NCBI RefSeq assembly: GCF_000717335.1
Contig: NZ_JNYZ01000011.1
Span: 248,001-312,000 of the forward strand
From: Amycolatopsis jejuensis
Lineage (GTDB): Bacteria > Actinomycetota > Actinomycetes > Mycobacteriales > Pseudonocardiaceae
DNA: 64,000 nt
Reading direction: 5' to 3'
The notes under the pieces were generated by a model. The model ran no database searches, was not told where the DNA came from, and worked only from the letters and a program-made list of their open reading frames with translations. This document shows, piece by piece, positions 33,765 to 43,396 of this stretch (position 1 is the stretch's first letter; each line of letters starts with the position of its first letter). The translations under genes were made by a program, and so were the position numbers.

Positions 33765-35362
33765 CCGCCGTTGACGTGCTGATCGTGGGCGCGGGCCCGT
33801 CCGGCGCCGTGGCCGCACACACCCTGGCGACCCGGGGATTTTCCGTGCTGTGCCTCGAACAAGGCGACTGGGTGTCCCCCGCCGAGATGCCCGGCGACAA
33901 GTCGGCGTTCGAACTCCTCACCCGTACCCGGTGGAACTGGGACGGCAACCGCCGGGGACGGCGCGAGGACTACCCGCTCGAGGTCACCGACGCCGAAGCG
34001 CCGGTGATGATGTTCGGCGCCGTGGGAGGTTCGAGCGTCATCTACGGCGCACATTGGCTGCGGATGCTCCCGTCGGACTTCAAAGTCCGGACGCTGGACG
34101 GCGTCGCCGACGACTGGCCGCTCGACTACGCCGACGTCGAGCCCTACTACCGGCGGGTCGACGAGTTCATCGGCGTCTCCGGGCTCGCGGGCGATCCGGC
34201 GTACCCCGACCAGGATTTCCCGCTGCCCCCGCATCCACTCGGCAAGAGCGGGATGAAGATGGCCAGGGCCATGAACGATCTCGGGTGGCACTGGTGGCCC
34301 GGAACGCATGCGATCCCGTCGAGCGCATTCAAGTCGATGGAGCAGTGCATGCGTTGGGGCACTTGCGAACGAGGCTGCCCGGCCGGGGCCAAGGCGTCGT
34401 TCGATCTCGCCTACTGGCCGCACGCGATCGCCGCGGGCGCGCAGCTGGTCACCGGCGCCCGGGTCGCCCGGATCACCGTCGACCAGCGCACCGGCCTTGC
34501 CGACGGGGCAATCTGGCTGGACCAGGACAAGGTCGAGCATCGGGTCAAGGCCAACAGCGTGGTGCTCGCGGCGAATTCCGTGGGTACCGCACGGATCCTG
34601 CTGATGTCGGACGACCGCGGCGCGGGGCTGGCCAACTCGAGCGGGCTGGTCGGCCGGAACCTGATGATCCACCCCAACGTTTTCAGCATCGGCGCCTACG
34701 AGGACGACATCGAGTCGTGGCTCGGCCCGGCCGGGCAGCTGCTCTACTCGATGGAGTTCTACGAGACCGACCGCGCCCGCGGGTTCGTCCGCGGGGCGAA
34801 GTGGAACCTCATGCCCATCCCGGGAATCCTTGCCGCGCTGGAACTTTTCGACGATCTGCCGTTCGACCGGCGGTGGGGCGGGCAGGCGCACGAGCTGTCC
34901 CGGTTCGGCGGGAAGCTGCTCGGCTGGTACGCCAATGCGGACGACCTCCCCGAGGAGCACAACCGCGTCACCCTTGATCCCTCGGTGACCGACGACACCG
35001 GCCTGCCCGCGGCGAAGATCAGCTACCGGCTGAGCGAAAACACCAAGCGCATCATGGCTTTCAATGCCGAGCGGATGCGGGAGGCGCACGAAGCTGCGGG
35101 CGCCGCGCACATCGTGGTACGCAACGAACCGATGCCGTCCGGGCACCTGCTGGGCACCGCTCGGATGGGCACCGATCCGGCACGGTCGGTGGTCGATCCG
35201 CACGGCCGGTCCCACGACATCCCGAACCTGTACATCGCCGACGGCAGCGTGATGGTGACCGGCGGCGGCGTGAATCCCACGTCGACCATCACTGCGCTGG
35301 CCTTGCGCACCGCCGAGCATCTCGCGGCGTCGGCCAAGGACCTGCCGACGATGATCGCCTGA
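33761..35362 (+). CDS. GMC-family FAD dehydrogenase, large subunit
   Basis: A 533-residue flavoprotein. The dinucleotide-binding motif VGAGPSGAVAA is at about 9-19. A cysteine-bearing segment EQCMRWGTCERGCPAG is characteristic of the bacterial gluconate or sorbitol dehydrogenase branch. The C-terminus has SGHLLGTARMG with the active-site His and GGGVNPTSTITALALRTAEHL with the catalytic Asn. It oxidises an alcohol carbon of a sugar, sugar acid or cyclic polyol and passes electrons to a quinone or cytochrome. No cytochrome c gene is seen here. It overlaps the small subunit by ATGA. Confidence 0.87.
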   Translation: MTAVDVLIVGAGPSGAVAAHTLATRGFSVLCLEQGDWVSPAEMPGDKSAFELLTRTRWNWDGNRRGRREDYPLEVTDAEAPVMMFGAVGGSSVIYGAHWLRMLPSDFKVRTLDGVADDWPLDYADVEPYYRRVDEFIGVSGLAGDPAYPDQDFPLPPHPLGKSGMKMARAMNDLGWHWWPGTHAIPSSAFKSMEQCMRWGTCERGCPAGAKASFDLAYWPHAIAAGAQLVTGARVARITVDQRTGLADGAIWLDQDKVEHRVKANSVVLAANSVGTARILLMSDDRGAGLANSSGLVGRNLMIHPNVFSIGAYEDDIESWLGPAGQLLYSMEFYETDRARGFVRGAKWNLMPIPGILAALELFDDLPFDRRWGGQAHELSRFGGKLLGWYANADDLPEEHNRVTLDPSVTDDTGLPAAKISYRLSENTKRIMAFNAERMREAHEAAGAAHIVVRNEPMPSGHLLGTARMGTDPARSVVDPHGRSHDIPNLYIADGSVMVTGGGVNPTSTITALALRTAEHLAASAKDLPTMIA

Positions 35363-35368
35363 GCGCGG

Positions 35369-36826
35369 CTATTTCCGCGTGTGCAACGTCCAGCCGAACT
35401 CGGGGTAATGCGTCTCGCGGTATCCGGCGCCGATCGTCAGCTCGTCGCCGACGCCGAACTGCACCGCGTTGGACAGCACCACCCGGCCCTCGGAGTTCAC
35501 GATCACCGACTCGGGCGAGGACGCCAAGAGCGGCGACAGCCACGCCTCCAAAGTGGACACCAGGAGGTCGGCGCAGACGACCCCGAGAAAGGTTCCGGAC
35601 CGCTCGATCGGCACGCTGATCGTGACGATGTACTCGTCCTCGCCGCCGTAGTCGATATAGGGCCCGTACGCGCCCATCGCGCCGGTTTCGCGCGGACGGC
35701 TCATGATTTCCATCGACGGGTAGTCGTAGAAGTCTTCCCGCGCCGGATCCAGCACGTGGTGGTTGTCCTTCACCGGGCCGTCCGGAGTGCGGCGCCACCA
35801 CTCGATCCAATATGGACTGTCGGGCAGCACGCCGTGTTCGGCCAGCACCCCGGCGCCGTCGACGAATTCGGGCAGCTCGGTGAAGGCCTGCAGGACCCCG
35901 ATGGTCATCTTTTGCTTCAGTGCCGCCAGATCCCCGGTCTCCGACAGCGCTCCGGCGGCGATCCCGGACAGCCGGGTCAGCGTGGCCGACATCCGGCGGC
36001 ACTGGCGCTCGATCTCCCCGGCGAGATCGCCGTCCCGCGCGGCGGTCCGATCGCTGGCCAAGCTCTCCATCCGGAGCCGCGCCAGCTCTCCCATCATCAG
36101 ACCGACGTGTGCTTCGGCCGCCGTCCGCGCGGCGGCCTCGTCGCGCGCGGCGACCGCCTGGGCCAGCTTGCCGAGACTGGCCGAGGCCGACGAGCGCCCG
36201 TCGGCCGAGTCCAGCACGAGCCCGAACAGCCAGTCGACCTGTTCGTGCACGGAGAACTCGGCCCTGGTCAGCCGCGTCGACTGGCTCGCCGACGCCATCT
36301 CCAGGTGGAACCGCCCATGCCAGCGGCGGGCTTCCGCGGCCGAACCGGCCTCGGCGACCTTCGCCGCGAAGACCTCCAGCGCCCGCAGGTTCGCCGAACG
36401 GGCCCGCCGGGTGGCGAGCACCGCCGACTGGCCGGTGAGCATCTGCCGCCAGTCGGCGAGGTCGCGCAGCTCCACCGCACTCAGCGAGACGAGCTCCGCC
36501 TTTTCGAGCTGACCGGTGACCTCCGGGTAGGTGACGAAACTGCCGCCGTACTTCCCGGGCCGGGTCTGGATCAGGCCCTCCGTGCGGAGCTGGGCGAGTG
36601 CCTCGCGCAACGCGAACGTCGTGACGTCCAGCTGCGCGGCCAGCACCGCTTCCTTCGGGAGACGGGCCTTGTCGGGCAGCAGCCCGAGCCGGATGGCCGC
36701 CCGCACGCGGCTCACCACTGCGGCCGGCATATCGGTGGCGCCGAGGGGGGTGAACAGCAGCTTCTGCGCCGGGAGCAGGCCGTCGGCTTCCCCGGGGCCG
36801 GTGGATCCTTCGGCGGACACGCTCAC
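35369..36826 (-). CDS. GntR/FCD regulator fused to a C-terminal Cache sensor domain
   Basis: About 485 residues. A GntR winged helix (VVSRVRAAIRLGLLPDKARLP, then TFALREALAQLRTEGL) is followed by an FCD-like helical region, VELRDLADWRQMLTGQSAVL to about residue 230. The C-terminal 200 residues look like a Cache domain: YPSMEIMSRPRETGAMGAYG, then DEYIVTISVPIERSGTFLGVV and ADLLVSTLEAWL, normally found in extracellular chemoreceptor sensors. There is no membrane helix, so the sensor is cytosolic. GTG 36826 is chosen for GAGGAG upstream. It is convergent with the GMC operon and faces away from the permease. A motif shared by three promoters suggests it controls the entire region. Confidence 0.82.
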   Translation of the reverse strand: MSVSAEGSTGPGEADGLLPAQKLLFTPLGATDMPAAVVSRVRAAIRLGLLPDKARLPKEAVLAAQLDVTTFALREALAQLRTEGLIQTRPGKYGGSFVTYPEVTGQLEKAELVSLSAVELRDLADWRQMLTGQSAVLATRRARSANLRALEVFAAKVAEAGSAAEARRWHGRFHLEMASASQSTRLTRAEFSVHEQVDWLFGLVLDSADGRSSASASLGKLAQAVAARDEAAARTAAEAHVGLMMGELARLRMESLASDRTAARDGDLAGEIERQCRRMSATLTRLSGIAAGALSETGDLAALKQKMTIGVLQAFTELPEFVDGAGVLAEHGVLPDSPYWIEWWRRTPDGPVKDNHHVLDPAREDFYDYPSMEIMSRPRETGAMGAYGPYIDYGGEDEYIVTISVPIERSGTFLGVVCADLLVSTLEAWLSPLLASSPESVIVNSEGRVVLSNAVQFGVGDELTIGAGYRETHYPEFGWTLHTRK

Positions 36827-36859
36827 GGTCAGCTCCTCGCACCACGCTCGGTCATGCCG

Positions 36860-36889
36860 CAAATATTATCATTCGCAGCGTTGAACCGG
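36860..36889. promoter_or_regulatory. Conserved operator motif, copy 2 (GntR-Cache promoter)
   Basis: CAAATATT (36860-36867), A-T-CATTCG, a variable tetrad, then GTTGAACCGG (36880-36889). Both halves and the 13-nt distance between CAAATATT and TTGAACCGG equal those at 32379-32408. It sits 34 bp upstream of the regulator start, consistent with autoregulation. On the minus strand TAATAT within it is a possible -10. Confidence 0.65.
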
Positions 36890-36934
36890 GCAGTGGCGAG
36901 GGGTACCGCCCGCGCGGCGGCACCCCTCGCCCGG

Positions 36935-38383
36935 CTAGCGGGTCCCGATGCTGTCAAAGGCGTCCGGGCGTTTCGCCTTCAGCCGGATCGCCACGAGAAT
37001 CCCGGCGAGGGCGACCGCGGCGAACGCGACCAGCGCGAGCACCGCACCCGCCGAGGTGCCCGCCAGTATCCGGAGGTTGCCGGTCATGAGCGCGAACAGC
37101 ACGAGCAGGGCCACCCCGGAGATCACCGGCGCGACGATCGACACCCACCGGCCGGGCGACTGCTCGGGATGCCGCCGGAAGTAGATCATGACGGCGATGC
37201 TGGTCACCGCCATCAGCGGCAGCAGGAAGTAGATCCCGGCCCCGGTCAGCGCGGCGTAGGACTGCACCGCGTCCAGTCCGGTCGTCATGATCAGCAGGCT
37301 GGCCACAAGCGCGAAGGCGGCATACGTCAGCACGGAAACGTGCGGCGACTCCAGGCGCGGATGCACCGCGGCGAACTTGCGGGACAGCACGCCGTCGCGG
37401 CCGAGGGAGAACAGGTAGCGCGAAGCGTTGCCCTGGATGGAGATCATCGACGCGATCTGGCTCGTCACCAGGATCACCGTGAACAGCTTGACGAAGAAGC
37501 CGCCCAGGAACGCCTGCACGCTGTCGAAGAACGACCCGACCGGATCAGCCGTAGCCGCCTCGACGACGTGCGAAGGGCCGAACGCGATGATGTAGACCCA
37601 GCAGCCGAGGGCGTAGAACAAGCCCATGAACGCGACGGCCAGGTACGTCGCGCGCCGCACGTTGCGTTCCGGATTCTTGGTCTCGGCACGGAAACAGGCC
37701 CCGCCCTCGAAGCCGATCATGGTGAGCATCCCGAAGACCACGCCGAGCCCGATCGAGCCGGACGCGAACGAATGCGGCGTGAACGACTCGAACGCGTACC
37801 CCTCCGGGCCGCCCTTGACGAGAATCGCCGTCTGCCACACCGCCACCGCGACGCATTCGAGGATCACCATGATCCCGATGACCTTCATCGAAAGGTCCAC
37901 CCGCAGCAGTCCCAGCACCATCACCAGCGCGAGCGTGATCAGGGACCAGATCTGCCAGTTCAGCACCGGTGCGCCGAAGAATCGTTTCGTCATGTCGACG
38001 AAGATGAGCCCGAGGTAGATGTTGGCGCCCACCCCGATGAGGAAATAGGCGGCCGTGGCGACGAAAGCGCCGCTGAGCCCGGTGATCTTGCCCAGCCCTT
38101 GGGCGATGTAGGTGTAGTACGCGCCCGGGTTGGCCACGTATTTGCTCATCCCGATGAAGCCGATGGAGAACAGGAACAGCACCGCGCCGCCCACGAGGAG
38201 GGCCATCGGTGCGCCGACGCCGTTCCCGAACGCCACGGCCAGCTGCTGGAACCCGGCCATGGCGCCGATCGGCGCGTTCCACGCCACGATGAGGGCCGCG
38301 AGCGTGAACAAGCCCAGTTTCCGGGGCAGCGCCGTCGCCGGGCCGGCGACCGCAGACGGCTGGTCGAGGGACGGGTTGGTCAT
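36935..38383 (-). CDS. APC-superfamily amino acid permease
   Basis: A 482-residue protein with about twelve membrane helices, beginning LGLFTLAALIVAWNAPIGAMAG. The unwound first-helix motif (SIGFIGMSKYVANPGAYY region) fits APC transporters, and GFEGGACFRAETKNPERN is the consensus loop between TM6 and TM7. It imports an amino acid or other amino-containing compound by proton coupling. Its placement in a sugar-acid-like operon suggests the true substrate might be amino-containing (for example a hydroxyproline), which would also suit the DapA- and racemase-type enzymes. Start ATG 38383 follows GGGAGG at normal distance. Confidence 0.87.
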   Translation of the reverse strand: MTNPSLDQPSAVAGPATALPRKLGLFTLAALIVAWNAPIGAMAGFQQLAVAFGNGVGAPMALLVGGAVLFLFSIGFIGMSKYVANPGAYYTYIAQGLGKITGLSGAFVATAAYFLIGVGANIYLGLIFVDMTKRFFGAPVLNWQIWSLITLALVMVLGLLRVDLSMKVIGIMVILECVAVAVWQTAILVKGGPEGYAFESFTPHSFASGSIGLGVVFGMLTMIGFEGGACFRAETKNPERNVRRATYLAVAFMGLFYALGCWVYIIAFGPSHVVEAATADPVGSFFDSVQAFLGGFFVKLFTVILVTSQIASMISIQGNASRYLFSLGRDGVLSRKFAAVHPRLESPHVSVLTYAAFALVASLLIMTTGLDAVQSYAALTGAGIYFLLPLMAVTSIAVMIYFRRHPEQSPGRWVSIVAPVISGVALLVLFALMTGNLRILAGTSAGAVLALVAFAAVALAGILVAIRLKAKRPDAFDSIGTR

Positions 38384-38479
38384 GAAGCCTCCCAGGGCTG
38401 AACCGGGCCGATGGCGTCCGCGCCTGCCGCGACGCAGCGGAATCCGCTGTGACGCCCATCACCGCGATGTGGTTCTCCA

Positions 38480-38507
38480 ACTCTAAGGATTCAAATATTC
38501 ATGTCAA
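38480..38507 (-). promoter_or_regulatory. Permease promoter overlapping a CAAATATT motif (copy 3)
   Basis: On the minus strand, TTGACA (38507-38502) and TAGAGT (38485-38480) are 16 nt apart. Between them lies the forward sequence CAAATATT (38492-38499), the same octamer as in the two other copies, although the TTGAACCGG half is not conserved. A repressor at the octamer would occlude the spacer. Confidence 0.55.
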
Positions 38508-38576
38508 GGTTTTTGGACGAAGTTCTCCGCCGGGCTCTGGCGGACCGGCCGACGTGCACCGCTCTTGCGCCAGTCT

Positions 38577-38598
38577 AAATTATGTGGTTTCGTAATTT
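38577..38598. promoter_or_regulatory. AT-rich inverted repeat upstream of aldehyde dehydrogenase
   Basis: AAATTA 38577-38582 and TAATTT 38593-38598 form a 6-bp inverted repeat with a 10-nt spacer in otherwise GC-rich DNA, 33 bp before the GTG start. It differs from the CAAATATT motif. It may be an operator or merely the promoter's AT-rich core; no clear -35/-10 pair with normal spacing was found. Confidence 0.4.
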
Positions 38599-38631
38599 TG
38601 AAGAAGGAACGTTGACGACCAGGAGTGTGAT

Positions 38632-40092
38632 GTGACTTCAGCGGCCAGTGCTCTCCCGGCAGAGGCAATCCCCGCGGCAGTCGGGCACGTGATCGACGGG
38701 CGGATCGAACCCGCCGGTGCCGACCGGCTGCCGGTCCTCGACCCGAGTACCGGTGCGGTGATCGCCGAGCTCGGCCGGGGTACCGAAACCGACATCGATC
38801 GTGCCGTCGCCGCGGCCCGGCGAGCGCTGCCCGCGTGGCGGGCCCGTACCCCGGGTGAACGGGCTGCGGTCCTCGACGAGGTCGCCCGCGTCGTCGAGGA
38901 TCACGCGGCCGAGCTCGCCGCCATCGAGAGCCGCAACGTCGGCAAGCCGGTTTCGCTTGCGGTGGAAGAGATCGGCTCGGTCGTCGAGGTGTTCCGGTTT
39001 ATGGGCACCGCGGCGCGCACGCTGCAGGCACCGGGCACCCAGGAGTACACCGCGGGGCACCTCTCGATGCTCCGCCGGGAACCGCACGGCGTGATCGGGG
39101 CTGTCACGCCGTGGAACTACCCGCTGATGACCGCGTCCTGGAAGCTGGCCCCCGCGCTGGCGATGGGTAACACGATGGTCCTCAAGCCGTCCGAGCTCAC
39201 GCCGCTGAGCACCGTGCGGTTCATGGAACTGATCGGCGACGTCCTGCCGGCCGGGGTGGTGAACGTCGTGCTCGGGACCGGAGCCGAGGTGGGCAGTGCG
39301 CTCTCGCGGCACCCCGGCGTCGACCTGATCTCGCTGACCGGAAGCCCGGCGGCCGGCCGTCAGGTGTCTTCCGACGCCGCGCGCACCCTCAAGCCGGTGC
39401 ACCTCGAACTGGGTGGCAAGGCACCCGTCGTGGTCTTCGCCGACGCCGATCTCGAAGAGGTCGTCGGCGCTGTCCGGCAGGCCGGTTTCGTCAACAGCGG
39501 CCAGGAATGCGGTGCGGCCACTCGTATTCTGTGTCATTCCTCGATCCGGGAGCGGCTCACGGACCTGCTGGTGGCCGAGGTCGCGGAGATCACGACCGGT
39601 GCGCCGGAGGAGAAGGCCGACCTCGGCCCGCTGATCAGCGAGCGCCAGCTCGGCTCTGTCGTCGCCATGATCGATCGGGCCCGCCAGGGCGGTGCGCGGA
39701 TCCTCGTCGGCGGCAAGCAGGTGGACCGGGAAGGCTTCTTCTTCGAGCCGACCGTCCTCACCGACGTGACCACCGGGTCCGAGATCGTGTCCGGCGAGAT
39801 TTTCGGGCCGGTCGTCACGATCGAGGTCTTCGACACCGAGGACGAGGCGATCCGGCTGGCCAACAACACGGACTACGGGCTCGCGGCGTCGATCTGGACC
39901 CGCGACGTCGGCCGGTCCCTCCGGTTGACCGGTGCCCTCGACTTCGGCACGGTCTGGGTCAACTCCCATCTGACCCTGGCGCTGGAGATGCCGTGGGCCG
40001 GGTTCGGCTCGTCGGGCCACGGCCGCGAGTGTTCTGTACTGGCGCTCGAAGATTTCTCCCGTACCAAGCACGTCATGGTCGCGACGTCGTGA
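38632..40092 (+). CDS. NAD(P)-dependent aldehyde dehydrogenase
   Basis: A 486-residue ALDH. Motifs are [16 protein letters not shown] with the general-base E259, [10 protein letters not shown] with nucleophile C293, and the [12 protein letters not shown] segment with NPW-like surroundings. GTG 38632 has AGGAG 6 nt upstream. The neighbourhood suggests 2-oxoglutarate semialdehyde, or an analogous omega-oxo acid, as substrate. Its stop overlaps the next gene's GTG start as GTGA (40089-40092), so the two are translationally coupled. Confidence 0.88.
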   Translation: MTSAASALPAEAIPAAVGHVIDGRIEPAGADRLPVLDPSTGAVIAELGRGTETDIDRAVAAARRALPAWRARTPGERAAVLDEVARVVEDHAAELAAIESRNVGKPVSLAVEEIGSVVEVFRFMGTAARTLQAPGTQEYTAGHLSMLRREPHGVIGAVTPWNYPLMTASWKLAPALAMGNTMVLKPSELTPLSTVRFMELIGDVLPAGVVNVVLGTGAEVGSALSRHPGVDLISLTGSPAAGRQVSSDAARTLKPVHLELGGKAPVVVFADADLEEVVGAVRQAGFVNSGQECGAATRILCHSSIRERLTDLLVAEVAEITTGAPEEKADLGPLISERQLGSVVAMIDRARQGGARILVGGKQVDREGFFFEPTVLTDVTTGSEIVSGEIFGPVVTIEVFDTEDEAIRLANNTDYGLAASIWTRDVGRSLRLTGALDFGTVWVNSHLTLALEMPWAGFGSSGHGRECSVLALEDFSRTKHVMVATS

Positions 40093-41195
40093 AGCCGCTG
40101 CCCATTCGCAGCGTCACCGGGTACACCTACGACGCGAACTACCTGCACGGCGACTACGCCATGTCGAAAGGCCGGGTCGCCACCGGTCATCCGTCGCTCG
40201 TGGTCTCGGTGACCACCGACAGCGGCCTCGTCGGCTGGGGCGAGACCTGTCCCAACGGGGGTACCTACCTGCCGTCGTTCTTCGCCGGTGAACGGGAGGC
40301 CCTGCGGCTGCTGGGAGAGCAGGTCATCGGGCTCGATGCGGGCAACCTCGGCCGGCTCAATGCCGCGATGGACAACACGCTTCTCGCCGGGCAAGGGGCC
40401 AAGCACGCGATCGACAGCGCCTGCTGGGACCTCCTGGGCAAGTCGCTCGAAGTGCCCACCTACGCGCTGATGGGCGGTGCACTTTCCGACGAGGTTCCCG
40501 CCTTCGCCGCGATCGGCGTCGGCACCCCGGACGAGATGGCTGACCGCGCCCGCGCCGAACGCGGCAACGGGCTCCGCCGGATGCAGATCAAGGTCGGCGA
40601 CGACCCGCGGATCGACGCCGAGCGCGTGGCGGCGGTGCACGCGGCGCTGCCGGGCGATGTCGAGATCTGGGCGGATGCCAACGGCGGCTGGACTCGCGAG
40701 CAGGCGCTGCTGTTCTGCCGGTTCCTCGACGTGCCCGTCGCGCTCGAACAGCCCTGCGTTTCCCTTGCGGATTGCGCGGAGGTCGGCCGCCGGAGCGGGC
40801 TGCCGCTGATCCTCGACGAATGCATCGTCACGATGACCGACCTGGCGATGGCGAAAACGGTGGCCAGCGGGATCAACCTGAAACCGTCGCGGGTCGGCGG
40901 GCTCACGAAAGCCCGGGCCCTCCGGGACGCCGCAGTCGGCCTGGATCTCCGGATCACGATCGACGACACGTGGGGCGGGGCGATCGTCACCGCGCAGAAT
41001 CTGCAGCTGGCTGCGACGACCGCACCGGAGCGGCTTCGGGCGGTGACGTTGTTCTCCGACTGGATCACCCCGGTGGTGGCCAAGGTCCCGGCAATGGATG
41101 CCGACGGGATGGCCCGGCTGCCCTCGGGGCCGGGCAACGGGTTCACGGTCGATCCCGGAATGCTCGGGGACCCGATCCTCCACATCGGACAGTGA
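40089..41195 (+). CDS. Mandelate racemase / muconate lactonizing enzyme family dehydratase or epimerase
   Basis: A 368-residue enolase-superfamily enzyme. Bases and metal ligands are K168 in MQIKVG, D196 in IWADANGG, E220 in ALEQPC, D243 in LILDECI and K265 in [10 protein letters not shown]: the MLE-type K-K pair. The N-terminal cap has [14 protein letters not shown], a cysteine-bearing stretch reminiscent of cis-3-hydroxyproline dehydratases as I remember them; sugar-acid dehydratases are the alternative. GTG 40089 overlaps the aldehyde dehydrogenase stop. If the hydroxyproline reading is right, the APC permease, the deaminase-like DapA and the dehydrogenase fit one route. Confidence 0.8.
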   Translation: MKPLPIRSVTGYTYDANYLHGDYAMSKGRVATGHPSLVVSVTTDSGLVGWGETCPNGGTYLPSFFAGEREALRLLGEQVIGLDAGNLGRLNAAMDNTLLAGQGAKHAIDSACWDLLGKSLEVPTYALMGGALSDEVPAFAAIGVGTPDEMADRARAERGNGLRRMQIKVGDDPRIDAERVAAVHAALPGDVEIWADANGGWTREQALLFCRFLDVPVALEQPCVSLADCAEVGRRSGLPLILDECIVTMTDLAMAKTVASGINLKPSRVGGLTKARALRDAAVGLDLRITIDDTWGGAIVTAQNLQLAATTAPERLRAVTLFSDWITPVVAKVPAMDADGMARLPSGPGNGFTVDPGMLGDPILHIGQ

Positions 41196-41248
41196 CCGTG
41201 GGCTGCTCAACCGGCTGAACGGACCGGGACCAGCGGATCTCGCGGCAG

Positions 41249-43375
41249 TCAGTGTCCCCGGCTGAGCAGGTCCCCCACCGCCTTTTCGATTTGCTCCTCC
41301 GACAGCAGGACGCAGTCCGCCGCGGGGCCGAGCGGGATAAAGCTGTTCTCGCTCGCCACGCGGCGGACCGTGCCCTCGAAACGGCCGTCGACGAGCGCGG
41401 CCAGCACGGCTTCCGACGTGCCGCCTTGGGCCCGCGTTTCGTCGACGACCAGCACCCGGCCGGTTTCCCTTGCCTCCCGGAGCAGGTCGGCGGTCGGCAA
41501 CGGGGCCAGCCACCGCAGGTCGACCACCCGGATGCCGATTCCCCGCGCCGCTGCCGCCCGGGCGGCCCGCAGGCTCATCGGGACGCCGTTTCCGGAGGTC
41601 ACGATGGTGAGGTCGCCGCCGGTGCCGTACGTTCTGGCCCGGCCCAGCGGGGCTTCCCGGCCTGGGTAGTCCGCGAGCCAGGCGTCGTCGCCGGGTTCGT
41701 GGAGGTCGCGGGTGTGGTACAGGGCAATGGGTTCCAGGAAGACGCTCACCCGGCCGTCGACGCGGGCGGCCGCGGCGCAGGTGCGCAGCATGCCGGCGGC
41801 GTCGTCCGGCCGGGACGGCGACGCGATGATCAAGCCGGGGATGTCCCGTAGCGCGGCAAGGCTGTTGTCGTTGTGGAAATGCCCGCCGAAACCCTTTTGG
41901 TACGCGTATCCGGCGATACGCACGATCATCGGGTTGCGGTAGTGGCCGTTGGAGAAGAACTGGAGCGTGGCGGCTTCTCCGCGGAGCTGGTCGGCGGCGT
42001 TGTGCAGATATGCCAGGTATTGGATTTCGGCGATCGGCAGGAAACCGGCCAGTGCGGTACCCAGGCCGGTGCCGAGAATGGTTTGTTCGTCGAGCAGGGT
42101 ATCGAAGACCCGCGTGCCGCCGAATTTCTTGCGCAGGCCGCGGGTGACGCCGTACACGCCGCCCTTCCCGGCCACGTCTTCGCCGAAGACCAGCACCCCG
42201 GGGTCTTCGGCGAGGAGGTCGGTGAGTGCTCGGTTGATGGACTGGGCCAAGGTCAGGGCGGGGACCGGGGCGGAAACCGACCGGGCCGCAGCAGCGACGC
42301 GGTCTGCGTGCAACGGGGCGAGCGGGGCCATCACGGCCGCGGCGCTCGTCAGTTTCGGAGTGGCCACCACCTCGTCGGCCAGTGCCGAGACCTCGCGGCG
42401 TTTGAGCTCGTACCGCTCGACGGCCTCCGCCGGAGCGAGCACCCCCGAGGACACGAGCAGCTCGGCAGTGCGGACCAGCGGGTCGCGCTTCTGGTCGGCG
42501 GCAATGGCATTCGGACGGCGATAAGCCGACTCGACGTCCGATCCGGCGTGCCCCATCAGCCGTACCGTGTGCAGGTGCAGAAACGCCGGGCGGCGATGGG
42601 CGCGTACCCAATTCGCGGCTTCGGTCGCCACTGCCAGTGTCTCCGCGACATCAGTTCCGTCGGCGGGGAAATACCGCAGCCGGTGGCGGTAATTGTGTTC
42701 GATCCAGCCGGACGGGGTCGGGACACTGATCCCGATTCCGTTGTCCTCGCACACGAGCAGCAGTGGCATCGGCACCCCGCGGTATTCGCAATGCAGCGCA
42801 CTGTTGATTGCGCCGACCGCCGTGGAATGGTTGGCCGAAGCGTCGCCGAAACTGCATACGACAACGGAATCGGACGGCCATTCGCTGCTGATGCCGAGCT
42901 TCTTCGCCCGGTCTATCCCGAATGCGAGCCCGACAGCCCGGGGAAGGTGGGAAGCGATCGTCGACGTCTGCGGGATGATGCCGAGTGCCTTGTTGCCGAA
43001 GACCTTGTGCCGCCCGCCCGAAATCGGGTCGGCGGACGAGGCGGTGATCCCCTGCAGGACGTCCCGCAGCGGATGCTGTCCCGGTACCTGCCGCGCGCGG
43101 GCCAGGTAGAAGGCGCCGGAACGATAATGCAGCAGCGCCGGATCGGTCGGCCGGAGCGCGGCGGCCACGGCGGCGTTGCCCTCGTGCCCGGACGAGCCGA
43201 TGCTGTAGAAGCCGCGCTTGGCCCGGCCGAGGTCCCGGGCGGCCAGATCGAGGTGCCGGCTGCCGAGCTGCGCGTCGAACAGCTCGAGCAGCTGCCGGCG
43301 GGGAACGGCTTCCGGAGCCGAGCCCCGGGGCAAGGCCATGACCTGGGACACGAAGTGCTCGTCGACAGGGTCCAC
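41249..43375 (-). CDS. Fused alpha-beta E1 component of a 2-oxoacid dehydrogenase
   Basis: A 708-residue thiamine diphosphate enzyme in which alpha- and beta-type E1 domains are joined. The ThDP segment is FGDASANHSTAVGAINSAL to CEDNGIGIS in the first half. The second half begins at about residue 360 (LTLAQSINRALTDLLAEDP, then VFGEDVAGKGGVYGVTRGL) and has the transketolase C-terminal fold. No E2 or E3 gene is nearby, so it must use partners elsewhere. GTG 43375 has TTGGAGG upstream. It is the last gene of the Rieske-led operon (21 bp after MFS 1). Branched-chain or acetoin-type oxoacids are possible substrates. Confidence 0.82.
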   Translation of the reverse strand: MDPVDEHFVSQVMALPRGSAPEAVPRRQLLELFDAQLGSRHLDLAARDLGRAKRGFYSIGSSGHEGNAAVAAALRPTDPALLHYRSGAFYLARARQVPGQHPLRDVLQGITASSADPISGGRHKVFGNKALGIIPQTSTIASHLPRAVGLAFGIDRAKKLGISSEWPSDSVVVCSFGDASANHSTAVGAINSALHCEYRGVPMPLLLVCEDNGIGISVPTPSGWIEHNYRHRLRYFPADGTDVAETLAVATEAANWVRAHRRPAFLHLHTVRLMGHAGSDVESAYRRPNAIAADQKRDPLVRTAELLVSSGVLAPAEAVERYELKRREVSALADEVVATPKLTSAAAVMAPLAPLHADRVAAAARSVSAPVPALTLAQSINRALTDLLAEDPGVLVFGEDVAGKGGVYGVTRGLRKKFGGTRVFDTLLDEQTILGTGLGTALAGFLPIAEIQYLAYLHNAADQLRGEAATLQFFSNGHYRNPMIVRIAGYAYQKGFGGHFHNDNSLAALRDIPGLIIASPSRPDDAAGMLRTCAAAARVDGRVSVFLEPIALYHTRDLHEPGDDAWLADYPGREAPLGRARTYGTGGDLTIVTSGNGVPMSLRAARAAAARGIGIRVVDLRWLAPLPTADLLREARETGRVLVVDETRAQGGTSEAVLAALVDGRFEGTVRRVASENSFIPLGPAADCVLLSEEQIEKAVGDLLSRGH

Positions 43376-43396
43376 CGTCGTCCTCCAAGCCTGGTA

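Noticed and set aside
35381..38401. Open frame of 1006 codons opposite the GntR-Cache and permease genes
   Set aside because: It is a composition shadow across two genes and an intergenic region, with no motif.
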